Source: CAOJBM01 sp051872535
Lineage (GTDB): Bacteria > Bacillota_I > Bacilli_A > RF39 > UBA660
Direction: 5' to 3'
NCBI GenBank assembly: GCA_051872535.1
Contig: JBJEDY010000029.1
Span: 1-12,512, forward strand
DNA length: 12,512 bases
The position numbers and the translations under genes were made by a program. A model generated the notes under the pieces. That model made no database searches. It had not been told where the DNA came from and saw only the letters and a list, made by a program, of their open reading frames with translations. This document shows positions 1 to 8,209 of this stretch, piece after piece. How positions within the stretch are numbered: the first letter of the stretch is position 1; each line of letters begins with the position of its first letter.

Positions 1-63
1 ATCAGACTTATTGCAGTTTTTCTTAATAAAACGGAATTTCAAATGAAAATTAGCGCTGAGTAA
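1..63 (+). CDS. C-terminal tail of an unidentified protein (partial)
   Basis: The first 20 codons of the window are open in frame 1 and end at TAA (61-63), giving a tail that ends FLNKTEFQMKISAE. The codon choice looks normal for this genome and a clear promoter follows, which fits the end of a real gene running in from the left. Too little is present to assign a family. In Bacillus the genes upstream of miaB include rny, ymdB and spoVS, but this tail does not resemble the ends of those proteins as I remember them. A chance open frame of this length is possible. Confidence 0.4.
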   Translation: MRLIAVFLNKTEFQMKISAE

Positions 64-82
64 ATAAAATGATAAAAAGATA

Positions 83-111
83 TGTAAAAAAGAATAAAAT
101 AATGTTATAAT
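83..111 (+). promoter_or_regulatory. Extended -10 promoter for the zinc-ribbon gene
   Basis: TGTTATAAT at 103-111 is a perfect TGnTATAAT extended -10 box. The -35 region 17 bp upstream (TGTAAA, 83-88) is weak, as expected for extended -10 promoters. Transcription would start near 118, leaving a leader of about 35 nt that contains AGAGG (141-145), 7 nt before the ATG at 153. Confidence 0.6.
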
Positions 112-152
112 GTAAAATATAAGATACTTATAAAATAGAAAGAGGAATAAAA

Positions 153-773
153 ATGGGATTATTTGATGTCTTTAAAAAAAAGAAAAAAGAAGAAGAGTTG
201 GATCAAACTATAGCTTTAGAAACACCAGTATTTGATACTCCAGTAGTTGAATCACAAGTAGAATCTGCATCTTCAAAAGAGTCAGTTTTAGAAGGTAGTG
301 GAATTGTTGAAAATGAAGTTAATAATATTTCAACAGATGATCATATTGAAAATAATATAGATTCAAATATTTTGGGTGTAGAACCACTTCCAGAAAATGC
401 TGCAGCATTACCAGTAGATTCTGAATCTACAGAAGAATTTAGTGAACCTATATCAGTTAATAACGAAGAAACAGAATCTATGCAACCAATTCCAGAATTT
501 GAATCAGAAAAAACAGTTTCAGAACAAGAAACAATTTCTGAAGAAACAGAATCAGCAACAGTAATTGAACCATTAAGTGCTGAAACAATAGTACCTACTA
601 GTGAAGAATTTACGGAAACACCAGTAACAAGTTTAGAAAATCCGACTGCTTCTGTTGCTGAAGAACCTGTAAATATATCTTCCGACGATGATGATACAAA
701 ATTCTGTCCAAATTGTGGAAATATGGAGACTGGCGGAACAATAATTTGTTCTAATTGTGGATCAAGATTATAA
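153..773 (+). CDS. Acidic low-complexity protein with C-terminal zinc ribbon
   Basis: This 206-residue protein has three visible parts. The N-terminus MGLFDVFKKKKKEEE has a short hydrophobic/amphipathic start and a lysine cluster, and could touch membrane or nucleic acid. The middle (about 20-180) is a long, very acidic Glu/Ser/Thr/Pro/Val-rich stretch with loosely repeated phrases such as ETPV, SEEF and ISEE; it is almost certainly disordered. The C-terminus is a zinc ribbon with paired cysteines C185/C188 and C199/C202 (FCPNCG then CSNCG). There is no signal peptide or membrane helix. It has its own promoter and terminator, so it is a one-gene unit. The start is set by AGAGG 7 nt upstream of the ATG. 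The architecture resembles many uncharacterised Bacillota zinc-ribbon proteins. Its function is unknown; a tethered scaffold or adaptor role is only inference. Confidence 0.85.
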   Translation: MGLFDVFKKKKKEEELDQTIALETPVFDTPVVESQVESASSKESVLEGSGIVENEVNNISTDDHIENNIDSNILGVEPLPENAAALPVDSESTEEFSEPISVNNEETESMQPIPEFESEKTVSEQETISEETESATVIEPLSAETIVPTSEEFTETPVTSLENPTASVAEEPVNISSDDDDTKFCPNCGNMETGGTIICSNCGSRL

Positions 774-777
774 CATG

Positions 778-814
778 AAAAGAGTTTATACTTATGGTTA
801 GTATAAACTTTTTT
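778..814 (+). terminator. Rho-independent terminator after the zinc-ribbon gene
   Basis: AGTTTATACT (783-792) pairs perfectly with AGTATAAACT (800-809) across a 7-nt loop, followed by a run of six T (809-814). The stem begins 9 bp after the stop codon. A-richness on the left side could let it work on the other strand too. Confidence 0.85.
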
Positions 815-826
815 AATAATTAAAAT

Positions 827-854
827 TTAAAAAGTGCAATATTGTACTTTTTTT
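827..854 (+). terminator. Second hairpin with T-run, just upstream of miaB
   Basis: AAAAAGTGCA and TGTACTTTTT form a near-palindrome centred at 840/841 with one G-T wobble, followed by TTTTTTT (848-854). It ends 2 bp before the miaB -10 box, so it overlaps the expected -35 region. It may be a back-up terminator, or a dyad bound by a regulator of miaB. Confidence 0.5.
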
Positions 855-856
855 GA

Positions 857-862
857 TATAAT
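857..862 (+). promoter_or_regulatory. -10 box for miaB
   Basis: A consensus TATAAT lies 26 bp before the ATG at 889, predicting a transcript start near 869. The matching -35 region lies inside the preceding dyad and is poor (GTGCAA, 834-839, 17-bp spacing). The position argues against translation starting at the in-frame TTG at 871, which would leave no leader. Confidence 0.5.
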
Positions 863-888
863 AACTTAAGTTGAATGGAAGTGTTATT

Positions 889-2292
889 ATGCAGTTACCT
901 AATTTGAAAGAAGCTCGTAAACGTACTAAAGATAGAGCTGATATCATCTATTTAAATGAAAACTATGATTCTTCAATGTTTAAAGGGAAGAAATATTTTG
1001 TTAAAACTTATGGTTGCCAAATGAATGTTCATGATGGAGAAGAAATATGTGCTAGATTAGAAAGTATAGGCTATTCTAAAACCGAAGAATTAGAAAAAGC
1101 CGATATTGTTATTTTAAATACTTGTGCCATTCGTGAAAATGCCCATGATAAAGTATTCGGATATTTAGGAAAATGTAAACATTTAAAAAATGAAAAGAAA
1201 GATTTAATAATAGGTCTTTGTGGATGTATGGTACAAGAAGAAAGTGTCATAGAAGAAATTCGCACTCGCCATCCTTATGTTGATATAATTTTTGGTACGC
1301 ATAATATTAATGAACTTCAAAATCTTATTATTGAGCATCAAGAAAAACAAGAAATAAATGTTTATAGTTGTGAAGGGAAAGTCTTTGAAAATATTCCATA
1401 TAAAAGAGATTCTAAAATTAAAGCATGGGTTAATATAATGTATGGATGTGATAAATTCTGTACTTATTGTATTGTTCCTTATACAAGAGGTAAGCAAAGA
1501 AGTCGTAAAAGTGAAGATATTTTAAATGAAGTTAAACATTTAGTTAAGGAAGGTTATAAAGAAGTTACTTTATTAGGTCAAAATGTTAATGCTTATGGTA
1601 AAGATTTAGATGACATAACATTTGCTGAACTTCTTCAAAAAGTTAGTGATACTAAAATACCTCGTATTCGTTTTGTTACATCTCATCCTTGGGATTTTTC
1701 TAAAGATATGATTGATACAATTGCTAAGAACGATAATATAATGCCTTATATTCATTTACCACTTCAATCAGGTAGTAGTGATATCTTAAAAAAGATGGGA
1801 CGACGTTATACAAAAGAAGAGTATTTAGAATTATTTAAAACTATTAAAGAAACTATTCCTAATGTTGCAATTACAACAGATATAATAGTAGGTTTCCCAA
1901 ATGAAACAGATGAAGATTTTCAGGATACTTTAGATGTTGTAGAAGAATGTAAATATGATAGTGCTTTTACTTTTATTTATTCACCACGTGAAGGAACACC
2001 AGCAGCTTTAATTGCTGATAAAATTCCAATGGAAGTCAAAGAAAAGCGTTTGCAAGAATTAAATAAAGTTGTTAATAAATATTCTAAAATAGTTAATGAA
2101 ACTTATGTAGGTAGAGTAGTACCAGTATTAATTGAAGGAATATCTGAAAAAGATGATAATAAAGTATTTGGATATACTGATACTATGAAATTAGTTAATG
2201 TTGAAGCACCAAAAGATACTATAGGCAAAATAATTAATGTTGAAATAACAGAAGCAAAAAGTTTCAGTTTAGATGGAAAAATCAGTGATTAA
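889..2292 (+). CDS. miaB: tRNA-2-methylthio-N6-dimethylallyladenosine synthase MiaB
   Basis: MiaB is a radical-SAM methylthiotransferase that converts i6A37 to ms2i6A37 in tRNAs reading UNN codons. The protein has 467 residues, normal for the family. The N-terminal UPF0004 domain carries the auxiliary-cluster cysteines C43 (KTYGCQMN), C79 (LNTCAIRE) and C113 (CGCMVQE). The radical-SAM CX3CX2C motif is C187, C191, C194 (GCDKFCTYCIVPYTRGKQRSR region), and a TRAM RNA-binding domain covers about 406-465. I chose the ATG at 889 because GGAAG (877-881) sits 7 nt upstream; an in-frame TTG at 871 would add six residues but lacks a ribosome site. The gene stands alone here, without the mutS/mutL or cotE neighbours seen in Bacillus. 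The stop codon lies inside the terminator stem. Confidence 0.97.
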   Translation: MQLPNLKEARKRTKDRADIIYLNENYDSSMFKGKKYFVKTYGCQMNVHDGEEICARLESIGYSKTEELEKADIVILNTCAIRENAHDKVFGYLGKCKHLKNEKKDLIIGLCGCMVQEESVIEEIRTRHPYVDIIFGTHNINELQNLIIEHQEKQEINVYSCEGKVFENIPYKRDSKIKAWVNIMYGCDKFCTYCIVPYTRGKQRSRKSEDILNEVKHLVKEGYKEVTLLGQNVNAYGKDLDDITFAELLQKVSDTKIPRIRFVTSHPWDFSKDMIDTIAKNDNIMPYIHLPLQSGSSDILKKMGRRYTKEEYLELFKTIKETIPNVAITTDIIVGFPNETDEDFQDTLDVVEECKYDSAFTFIYSPREGTPAALIADKIPMEVKEKRLQELNKVVNKYSKIVNETYVGRVVPVLIEGISEKDDNKVFGYTDTMKLVNVEAPKDTIGKIINVEITEAKSFSLDGKISD

Positions 2293-2308
2293 TCACTGAT
2301 TTATTTTT
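2279..2308. terminator. Bidirectional terminator shared by miaB and the germination operon
   Basis: AATCAGTGATT/AATCACTGATT is a perfect palindrome centred at 2290/2291. T-rich sequence follows on the plus strand (TTTATTTTTG) and five T follow the stem on the minus strand. It includes the miaB stop codon (2290-2292) and lies 23-30 bp beyond the end of the convergent permease gene, so it can stop transcription from both sides. Confidence 0.85.
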
Positions 2309-2331
2309 GTTCAAATGCATAACTTATATTA

Positions 2332-3372
2332 TCAATTGCCTTTTTTTCGAACTAATAAGTAGAGGATAATAGCAAATCCTAAAATACCTATAACAATATA
2401 TGAATATCTATATAATAATATTGTTTTTGTATAATCTTTAACAAAAATATTAACAGCAATTAGCAAAGATAAAATAAGAAGTAAGATATAAGTTCCCTTT
2501 TTAATAATTGGATGAAAAGTATTATTATTTAATTTCTTTATAATATTAGTAATAATAAATCCACTAACTATACAATCAAAATACCAAGTGATAACTAGAA
2601 TATTTTCCATATTTTTAAATACGTCAAATAAACTTATTTTTTTAAGAACCATATATTCAGGAAATCTAATGATTGTTGTAAGAGGAAAACCAAATGTCAT
2701 ACTAATTATTAATATTGTTAAAATAATTGATATTGCACCAATTATATAACCAATAATCATATCTTTATAAGTTAAATGCATATCTTTAAAACTTAAAAGT
2801 AATATATTGGGAAAAAAAGAATATATAAAAAATATTAATGTTGACATTAAGAAGTTATTAATTCTTGTATTAAAAATAGGAAATATATTATCATAATAAT
2901 TAAGGGCATAAGAACCATAGCCAAATAATTTAAAAATAAAAACTACAATTGATATAAAGAATAAAAATTCAGCTACTTTAGCAAAAACAGTTTCTCCTTT
3001 TCTAACACCATATATTATAACAATCATAAAAAGGATTGCTATAAATAAAGGTGGTGTTTCAAATAAGAAGAAAGAATGGTTCATTATAGTTAATACTGTT
3101 AATAGATAGTTTAATAATAAGAAACAAAATAAATAGACAATAATTTTCATTACAATATTATTTTTTATTAAATCACAAATATCTTGTTTACTATTTCTTT
3201 TATTGGCAATATGTAAAAGTTTAAAAGCAACAAGACCTAAAATAAATCCTAAAATACAAGCTATCCAAGTATCATTATTACTTTTTAAAAACAAAAATGA
3301 TAAACCAGCTCCAAAGAATAAAAATCTTGATAAGAAAAAACTACATATTTGATATTGTCTTTTTGTTATCAT
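2332..3372 (-). CDS. Spore germination permease, GerB (AAPAE/APC) family
   Basis: This is a 346-residue, very hydrophobic protein with about ten predicted transmembrane helices, starting with the sequence MITKRQYQICSFF that is typical of GerB-type germinant receptor B subunits (GerAB, GerBB, GerKB). These belong to the amino acid/polyamine/organocation transporter superfamily, sit in the spore inner membrane and bind the germinant. It is the third gene of an A-C-B operon. Its ATG overlaps the preceding C-subunit stop as ATGA (3369-3372), and GAGGTG (complement of 3378-3383) is its ribosome site, within the C-subunit gene. It ends in TGA. Length and hydropathy are normal. Which germinant it senses cannot be told from sequence. 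Confidence 0.9.
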   Translation of the reverse strand: MITKRQYQICSFFLSRFLFFGAGLSFLFLKSNNDTWIACILGFILGLVAFKLLHIANKRNSKQDICDLIKNNIVMKIIVYLFCFLLLNYLLTVLTIMNHSFFLFETPPLFIAILFMIVIIYGVRKGETVFAKVAEFLFFISIVVFIFKLFGYGSYALNYYDNIFPIFNTRINNFLMSTLIFFIYSFFPNILLLSFKDMHLTYKDMIIGYIIGAISIILTILIISMTFGFPLTTIIRFPEYMVLKKISLFDVFKNMENILVITWYFDCIVSGFIITNIIKKLNNNTFHPIIKKGTYILLLILSLLIAVNIFVKDYTKTILLYRYSYIVIGILGFAIILYLLVRKKGN

Positions 3373-4430
3373 TTAATCACCTCAAATAGGATTCCAAATC
3401 TATTTATATTTAAATTAATATTAACTTCATAAATAACATCTTTAAAATAATCATCATAATATTTCTTTGGATTCTTTTTATAATACATATTTCCAATACT
3501 TAAGACATCACTATTTAAAAATAAAAGTTCATCAATCATATTTTCTGTTTGTTTTTTCATTTTTTTACTAAAGATATCTTCCAGTTCTTTAAAAGTATCT
3601 TTATCTCTTAAACTATATTCTTTATCAATTGATTTAATAGTGGCATCTAAATCTAAAGTAATAGTAACTTTATCATCTTTAACATCATATTTAAACTTAT
3701 TTGTTTTTATATCGATAGAATTAATACCATCACTATAATAGATTGTATTTTTAATTTTATTTGTTAAAAGGGAAAGAATTGCTGAGTAATCACTATCAAT
3801 ATAACTAACCATTTTATAATCACTAAAAATAGCAATATCATTTACTTTAAAGTGATCTTCATCTAAGCTAATACTTGGTATATAAATATCTTTTCCTTTA
3901 CTTTCAATTTTTCCGATTAGAAAATCAAATTGATTATTACTTTGAATAAATGAAGATTCATTATTACTCTTTAAAAGATTTAAAATATAATTACTAGTTG
4001 TATCATTTTTTTGTTTATTATTTAAAATTTCGTAACTAGTACAATCATTAGCAATTGCTAAATAAAAATTATTATTAACTCGACTAGAACGAAATAAATC
4101 ATCAAATATTTCTTGCAAACCTATATCTTTAGCAGTACTTTCACTAATAAAAATCATTTGCAATTGCGAAAAATTTGGTACTTTTCCAAGTTCTTTATAT
4201 GTATGTTTAAAAGCATCACTAAAAGTTTTACCTGAATTACTTACTAAGCGTGTTTTTTCGGTATCACCAGCTTCTTTTGGAGTAGGAGTAAGTATTTCTA
4301 AAGTTATTGAATACTCTCCATCTTTATAATCAACACCAACACCAGTAATAAGAGCAATATCTTTTAATTCTTTATAATCATAACAACCACAAAGAATTAA
4401 ACAAGCTAAAAATAAAAAGATTTTTTTCAT
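3369..4430 (-). CDS. Ger(x)C-family spore germination lipoprotein
   Basis: A 353-residue lipoprotein. The signal peptide MKKIFLFLACLILCGC ends in lipobox LCGC, with Cys16 as the expected lipidated residue. It is followed by YDYKELKDIALITGVGVD, the characteristic start of Ger(x)C proteins (normally CWDxREIxDLAxVxGxGID; here Tyr replaces Trp). The rest is soluble and fits the C subunit on the outer face of the spore inner membrane. It overlaps both neighbours by ATGA (4427-4430 and 3369-3372), which implies translational coupling across the operon. Its ribosome site is AAAGGAGCG just upstream of the ATG. Length is usual for the family (about 350-400). Confidence 0.93.
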   Translation of the reverse strand: MKKIFLFLACLILCGCYDYKELKDIALITGVGVDYKDGEYSITLEILTPTPKEAGDTEKTRLVSNSGKTFSDAFKHTYKELGKVPNFSQLQMIFISESTAKDIGLQEIFDDLFRSSRVNNNFYLAIANDCTSYEILNNKQKNDTTSNYILNLLKSNNESSFIQSNNQFDFLIGKIESKGKDIYIPSISLDEDHFKVNDIAIFSDYKMVSYIDSDYSAILSLLTNKIKNTIYYSDGINSIDIKTNKFKYDVKDDKVTITLDLDATIKSIDKEYSLRDKDTFKELEDIFSKKMKKQTENMIDELLFLNSDVLSIGNMYYKKNPKKYYDDYFKDVIYEVNINLNINRFGILFEVIK

Positions 4431-5812
4431 TGAATATCGCTCCTTTGCTTGGTTAGATTATCAGTTAACATCTTACTTCTTTTAGTTTTCTTTTTTCTTT
4501 CTTTATTTAAAACTGTATTAAAGATAAAGTTTTTATTAAATGGCGCTAGAGGGTAAGTATATGGTTTACCAAAAGTCTTAATACTACAAAGATGTACTAA
4601 GAATAAAACAAATGCGATGACTAAACCATATAATCCTGCTATTACTGCAAATAATAAGAAAATATATCTAAATATACGAATAGAGTTGATAGCATCAGAA
4701 TCAGAAAATAATAAATTGGTAATAAAAGTTATAGCAATAATAATAATCATAATAGGACTTACTATACTTGCACTTACTGCAGCTTCTCCTAAAATTAATG
4801 CCCCTAAAATTGATATAGAACTTCCAAATGAAGAAGGAAATCTTATGTCACTTTCACGAAGCAAATCACATAAGAATAACATAATAAAGGCTTCTAAAGC
4901 TGTAGGGATTGGTACATCTTGTCTTTGAGTTGTAAAACTTACAATTAACTCTAAAGGAATTGACTCTTGATTATAATTTATAAAAGCTACATACAAAGCT
5001 GGAAGTAATAAAGAAACAAAATAACATATGAATCTTGTAATTTTTAAAATATTAATATTGATGCTTTTATTATAATTATCAGATGAAGGATTAATAAAAT
5101 CAACAAAGAAAGCTGGTAGTATTAAAACAAAAGGGGAAGAATCAACTAATATTGCTAATTTTCCTTCTAATAATTCTAATACAACTTTATCAGGTCTTTC
5201 ACTTTCCATTGTTGTTGGAAATGGTGTTGCGTTTTCGTGGGTAATTAATTGAGATATATAAGAAGAATCTAAAATACCATCTATATCAATTTTTTCAATT
5301 CTTTCTTTAACCATTGTAACTAATTCTTTTTCACAAATATTATCTAAATAAACAATACTTACTTTGGTTTTAGTTTGTTTTCCAACAATTATATCTTCAT
5401 TTAACAAATGTTTTGTTTTAATTCTTCTTTTTATTAATCCTAAATTAGTTTGGATACTTTCAGTAAATGCATCTTTAGGACCGTATATTGCTGGCTGTGA
5501 TTGAGGAATATCAACACTTCTAATTAAATCTCCTTTAGTTTCTACAGCAAATAAGAGTTTTTTAAAACTAACAATTGTAAACCCATTATAAAGATAATTT
5601 TCAATTTCATCTTTCTTGATTTTAACAGTATTAGGACCTGCTATTGAACTTTCTAAATTTTTAATTTTATCAGTAATTAATACTTTTAAAACATAATCAT
5701 TAACTTTATCACTACTACATAAACTCTCTAAAAAAAAGACATCAATTTTCTTAACATGTTTAATAATTAAGTCGGAACTATTTTTAAACATTTCCTTTAT
5801 TTCTTCTGCCAT
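4427..5812 (-). CDS. GerA/SpoVAF-family spore germination protein (A subunit)
   Basis: A 461-residue receptor A subunit. The soluble N-terminal region (about 1-240) carries the family signature GPKDAFTESIQTNLGLIKRR (about 111-130). About five membrane segments follow from residue 260 onward, including the conserved RFPSSFGSSISILGALILGE stretch (about 324-343) and then AAVSASIVSP. The C-terminal tail is basic and cytoplasmic. I start at the ATG 5810-5812 because AAAGGTGAG lies just upstream; an upstream in-frame start at 5863 would add 17 residues without a good ribosome site and would overlap the rlmD promoter. SpoVAF belongs to the same family, but the linked C and B subunits indicate a germinant receptor rather than the spoVA channel. 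It is the first gene of the operon and is divergent from rlmD by 62 bp. Confidence 0.95.
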   Translation of the reverse strand: MAEEIKEMFKNSSDLIIKHVKKIDVFFLESLCSSDKVNDYVLKVLITDKIKNLESSIAGPNTVKIKKDEIENYLYNGFTIVSFKKLLFAVETKGDLIRSVDIPQSQPAIYGPKDAFTESIQTNLGLIKRRIKTKHLLNEDIIVGKQTKTKVSIVYLDNICEKELVTMVKERIEKIDIDGILDSSYISQLITHENATPFPTTMESERPDKVVLELLEGKLAILVDSSPFVLILPAFFVDFINPSSDNYNKSININILKITRFICYFVSLLLPALYVAFINYNQESIPLELIVSFTTQRQDVPIPTALEAFIMLFLCDLLRESDIRFPSSFGSSISILGALILGEAAVSASIVSPIMIIIIAITFITNLLFSDSDAINSIRIFRYIFLLFAVIAGLYGLVIAFVLFLVHLCSIKTFGKPYTYPLAPFNKNFIFNTVLNKERKKKTKRSKMLTDNLTKQRSDIQ

Positions 5813-5843
5813 AAACTCACCTTTTATTATTATGGAAAGTTTA

Positions 5844-5852
5844 TGGTATAAT
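5844..5852 (+). promoter_or_regulatory. Extended -10 promoter for rlmD
   Basis: TGGTATAAT is a perfect TGnTATAAT box 22 bp before the rlmD ATG. No convincing -35 is seen at 16-18 bp. AAAGGAG (5862-5868) provides the ribosome site with 6-nt spacing. The 62-bp divergent gap must also hold the promoter for the germination operon on the other strand. Confidence 0.65.
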
Positions 5853-5874
5853 ATAACTAACAAAGGAGTAGTTT

Positions 5875-7074
5875 ATGGAAAAAGTAACGATTAGTAAATT
5901 AGATAACTATGGTAGAGGTATTTGCTACATCGATGATAAGATTACTTTTGTATATAATGCTTTACCTAAAGAAATAGTATTTATTGATGATTTTGTAAAA
6001 TATTCAAAATATCAAGAAGCAATTGTTAAAAGATATGAAAAAATATCTATTGATAGAGTAGAACCAGTCTGTCCTTATTATAATGCTTGTGGTGGTTGTC
6101 AATTAATGCACCTTAGTTATGAGGATAATCTTAAGTTTAAAGAAGATAAATTAAAAAGTATTCTATCTAAATACGGTAATTATAACGGTAATATAATTAT
6201 GAATGGTTGTTCAAAAGATTTGTATTATCGTAATAAAGTTACTTTAAAAATAAATAACTATAAAGTAGGATATTATGAAGGTCATACTCATAAATTAGTG
6301 GAAATATCTAAATGTGTTGTTGGTAATGAAGACATCAATAACTTTATTAAAGATATTAAAACTTTTAATATTAAAAACGGTAGTATTGTTATAAGATGTA
6401 ATTATAAACATGAACTATTACTAAGTATTAATACTGATCAAAAATTAAAATTAGATAGTAATATCATAAGTAAACATAAGATAGTAGGTATAGTATTAAA
6501 TGATGATACTATTTATGGAAACAATTACTTTATTGATAAAATTAATAGTTTTAAATATAAAGTTAGCTATAATTCATTTTTTCAAATTAATCCTTATATG
6601 ACCAGTGAGATATTTAAAGAATTAGAAAATTTACCTAATGATTATAAAAATGTTTTGGATTTATATTGTGGAGTAGGAACATTAGGTATTGTTGTTGCTG
6701 ATAAAGTAGAATCTTTATTTGGTGTTGAAATAGTTGAAAATGCAGTTAGGGATGCTAAATATAATTCTTCAGCTAATATTTTAGAAAATACCACTTATTA
6801 TTGTGGTAATGTTGCTAATGTTATTCCTAAGTTACCTAAAGATATTGATTTAATAATTGTTGATCCACCACGTAGTGGTTTAGATAAAGAAACTATAACA
6901 AGTATCTTAACTATTAAACCCCAAAATATAATTTATATGTCTTGTGATGTTATGACTCTAGCTAGAGATTTAAAAGTATTACAAAATAAATATGATATTA
7001 TAAGTGTAAAAGGTTATGATATGTTTCCTTACACATACCACGTTGAATGTGTATGTGTTCTAAAACTTAAATAA
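5875..7074 (+). CDS. rlmD: 23S rRNA (uracil-C5)-methyltransferase RlmD (RumA/RlmCD type)
   Basis: This enzyme methylates uracil C5 in 23S rRNA (U1939 in E. coli numbering; Gram-positive RlmCD enzymes may also act on U747). An N-terminal TRAM-like domain is followed by the [4Fe-4S] cysteines C66, C72, C75 and C147 (CPYYNACGGCQLMH). The SAM-binding motif is LDLYCGVGTLG (D262 onward), with VDPPRSGLD after it. The catalytic nucleophile is C357 in YMSCDVMTLARDL; the family usually has SCN here, so Asp replaces Asn. The general base is E391 in YHVECV. At 399 residues it is slightly short but complete. The 3' end is the boundary of the accessory island: its last codons (from 7039) are repeated downstream, so the present C-terminus may have been supplied by an inserted element. 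Confidence 0.95.
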   Translation: MEKVTISKLDNYGRGICYIDDKITFVYNALPKEIVFIDDFVKYSKYQEAIVKRYEKISIDRVEPVCPYYNACGGCQLMHLSYEDNLKFKEDKLKSILSKYGNYNGNIIMNGCSKDLYYRNKVTLKINNYKVGYYEGHTHKLVEISKCVVGNEDINNFIKDIKTFNIKNGSIVIRCNYKHELLLSINTDQKLKLDSNIISKHKIVGIVLNDDTIYGNNYFIDKINSFKYKVSYNSFFQINPYMTSEIFKELENLPNDYKNVLDLYCGVGTLGIVVADKVESLFGVEIVENAVRDAKYNSSANILENTTYYCGNVANVIPKLPKDIDLIIVDPPRSGLDKETITSILTIKPQNIIYMSCDVMTLARDLKVLQNKYDIISVKGYDMFPYTYHVECVCVLKLK

Positions 7075-7171
7075 AGCCTTATATTTAGGCGGAAATCAAC
7101 TGTTCAGTGCTTGTTAAAAAAAGCATATTCTTGATAAAAAACACTAATTTTCATCAAAAAAATAGAAAAAA
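7039..7171 (+). repeat. rlmD 3'-end direct repeat, copy A (attachment-like, native position)
   Basis: This copy is the true end of rlmD (codons HVECVCVLKLK and stop) plus about 97 bp beyond it. The first 37 bp (7039-7075) are identical to 8310-8346, and the remainder matches copy B at about 90 percent by eye with a few indels. The non-coding part includes a TTGAT...ATCAA inverted pair around an A/T-rich core. It probably represents an attachment core followed by the left end of an inserted element. Confidence 0.8.
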
Positions 7172-7320
7172 TTTAGGAGGTTGTTTGAGGAGAATATGTT
7201 TACGCATACCATATTAGTGATATGAGTTGTATAATTAAATTTGTTATAGAAAAATGTGACCTTAACTAAAGAATAAGGATAATCATTAAAACAATTAAAG
7301 ATAATAAGGAGTAAAAATAT

Positions 7321-8205
7321 ATGAGTGATAATTTTAAAGTAGCAATTTTGCAATTAAATGGAATTAATAATTCAAATCAGTCTTTGAATAAAGGAATAGA
7401 AGCTTGTAAAAAAGCAAAAGAATTACATGCAGATATAGCAGTTTTTCCAGAAATGTGGAACATTGGATATGAAATGCCAAATAATAACGAGGATTTAAGT
7501 ATTTGGATGCAAAAATCAATATCGGAGAGTAGTGATTATCTTTTAACATTTAAAGAATTAGCTAAAGAGTTAAATATGGCAATTGCTATAACATTCATTG
7601 AAAGAACAGAAGATTTACCCCAAAATTCTGTTATTATATATGATAGATTCGGAAATAGAGTTTTAAAGTATTCCAAAGTTCATACGGTAGATTTTAAAAT
7701 GGAAAAATATACAAAGCCTGGAACTGATTTTTATGTTGAAGAACTAGATTATGGAAAAGGAAAGGTAAATATTGGTTCTATGATATGTTTTGATAGAGAT
7801 TTTCCAGAAAGTGCAAGAATATTAATGCTTAAAGGTGCAGAAATCATATTAGTTCCAAATGCATGTTTCATGTCAAAAATAAGATTAGAACAACTAAAGG
7901 TTAGAGCTTATGAAAATATGGTAGGAATAGTAACAGTTAATTATTGTAACCACGGTGGAAAATCATCCGCATTTAGTCCTATTGTAAGAGATAAAAATAA
8001 AAAAGAAATAAATAATGAAATTTTAATTATGGATGAAAGTGAAAGTATTCAAATAATAGAGTTTGACTTAGATGAAATAAGAAATTATAGAAAAAGAGAA
8101 ACATTAGGTGATGCATATAGAAAACCATCATTATATAAATATATAAGCGAAGAACATATTAAAGAACCGTTTATAAGAATAGATTCAAGAAGAAATTTAA
8201 ATTAG
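7321..8205 (+). CDS. Carbon-nitrogen hydrolase (nitrilase superfamily)
   Basis: A 294-residue soluble enzyme of the nitrilase/amidase fold. The Glu-Lys-Cys triad is visible: E44 (VFPEMW), K119 (KYSKVHTVDF) and C156 (GSMICFDRDFPESAR). Members hydrolyse amides, nitriles or N-carbamoyl compounds; the substrate here cannot be told. The start is supported by AAGGAG (7306-7311), 9 nt upstream. TATAAT at 7230-7235 is a possible but weakly supported -10. It is the only gene of island unit 1, between rlmD 3'-end copies A and B. Its arginine codons are mostly AGA, whereas rlmD and miaB also use CGT. No neighbour suggests a pathway. The family call is secure; a specific name such as N-carbamoylputrescine amidase would be a guess. 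Confidence 0.92.
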   Translation: MSDNFKVAILQLNGINNSNQSLNKGIEACKKAKELHADIAVFPEMWNIGYEMPNNNEDLSIWMQKSISESSDYLLTFKELAKELNMAIAITFIERTEDLPQNSVIIYDRFGNRVLKYSKVHTVDFKMEKYTKPGTDFYVEELDYGKGKVNIGSMICFDRDFPESARILMLKGAEIILVPNACFMSKIRLEQLKVRAYENMVGIVTVNYCNHGGKSSAFSPIVRDKNKKEINNEILIMDESESIQIIEFDLDEIRNYRKRETLGDAYRKPSLYKYISEEHIKEPFIRIDSRRNLN

Positions 8206-8209
8206 TATA

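Noticed and set aside
1071..1497. Minus-strand open frames inside miaB (64 and 97 codons)
   Set aside because: They lie wholly within the well-supported miaB frame and show no protein features or ribosome sites.
4617..4928. Plus-strand open frame of 103 codons within the GerA-family gene
   Set aside because: Antisense to conserved membrane segments of the receptor subunit; a shadow frame.
5813..5862. Sigma-G-like -10 (CATAATA) on the minus strand for the germination operon
   Set aside because: It would place the transcript start inside the ribosome site of the first gene, and no matching -35 is present at 17-18 bp.
7076..7091. GCCT/AGGC hairpin after the rlmD stop as a terminator
   Set aside because: Only a 4-bp stem, no T-run, and the first pair is lost in copy B.
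7196..7225. Nine-codon open frame (MFTHTILVI) after GGAGG and GAGGAG, upstream of the nitrilase gene; possible leader peptide
   Set aside because: No run of regulatory codons and no terminator follows before the gene, so there is no attenuation logic to support it.
7144..7549. Minus-strand open frames over the nitrilase gene and its upstream region
   Set aside because: They have low-complexity hydrophobic translations, overlap a clear gene or repeat, and have no ribosome site.
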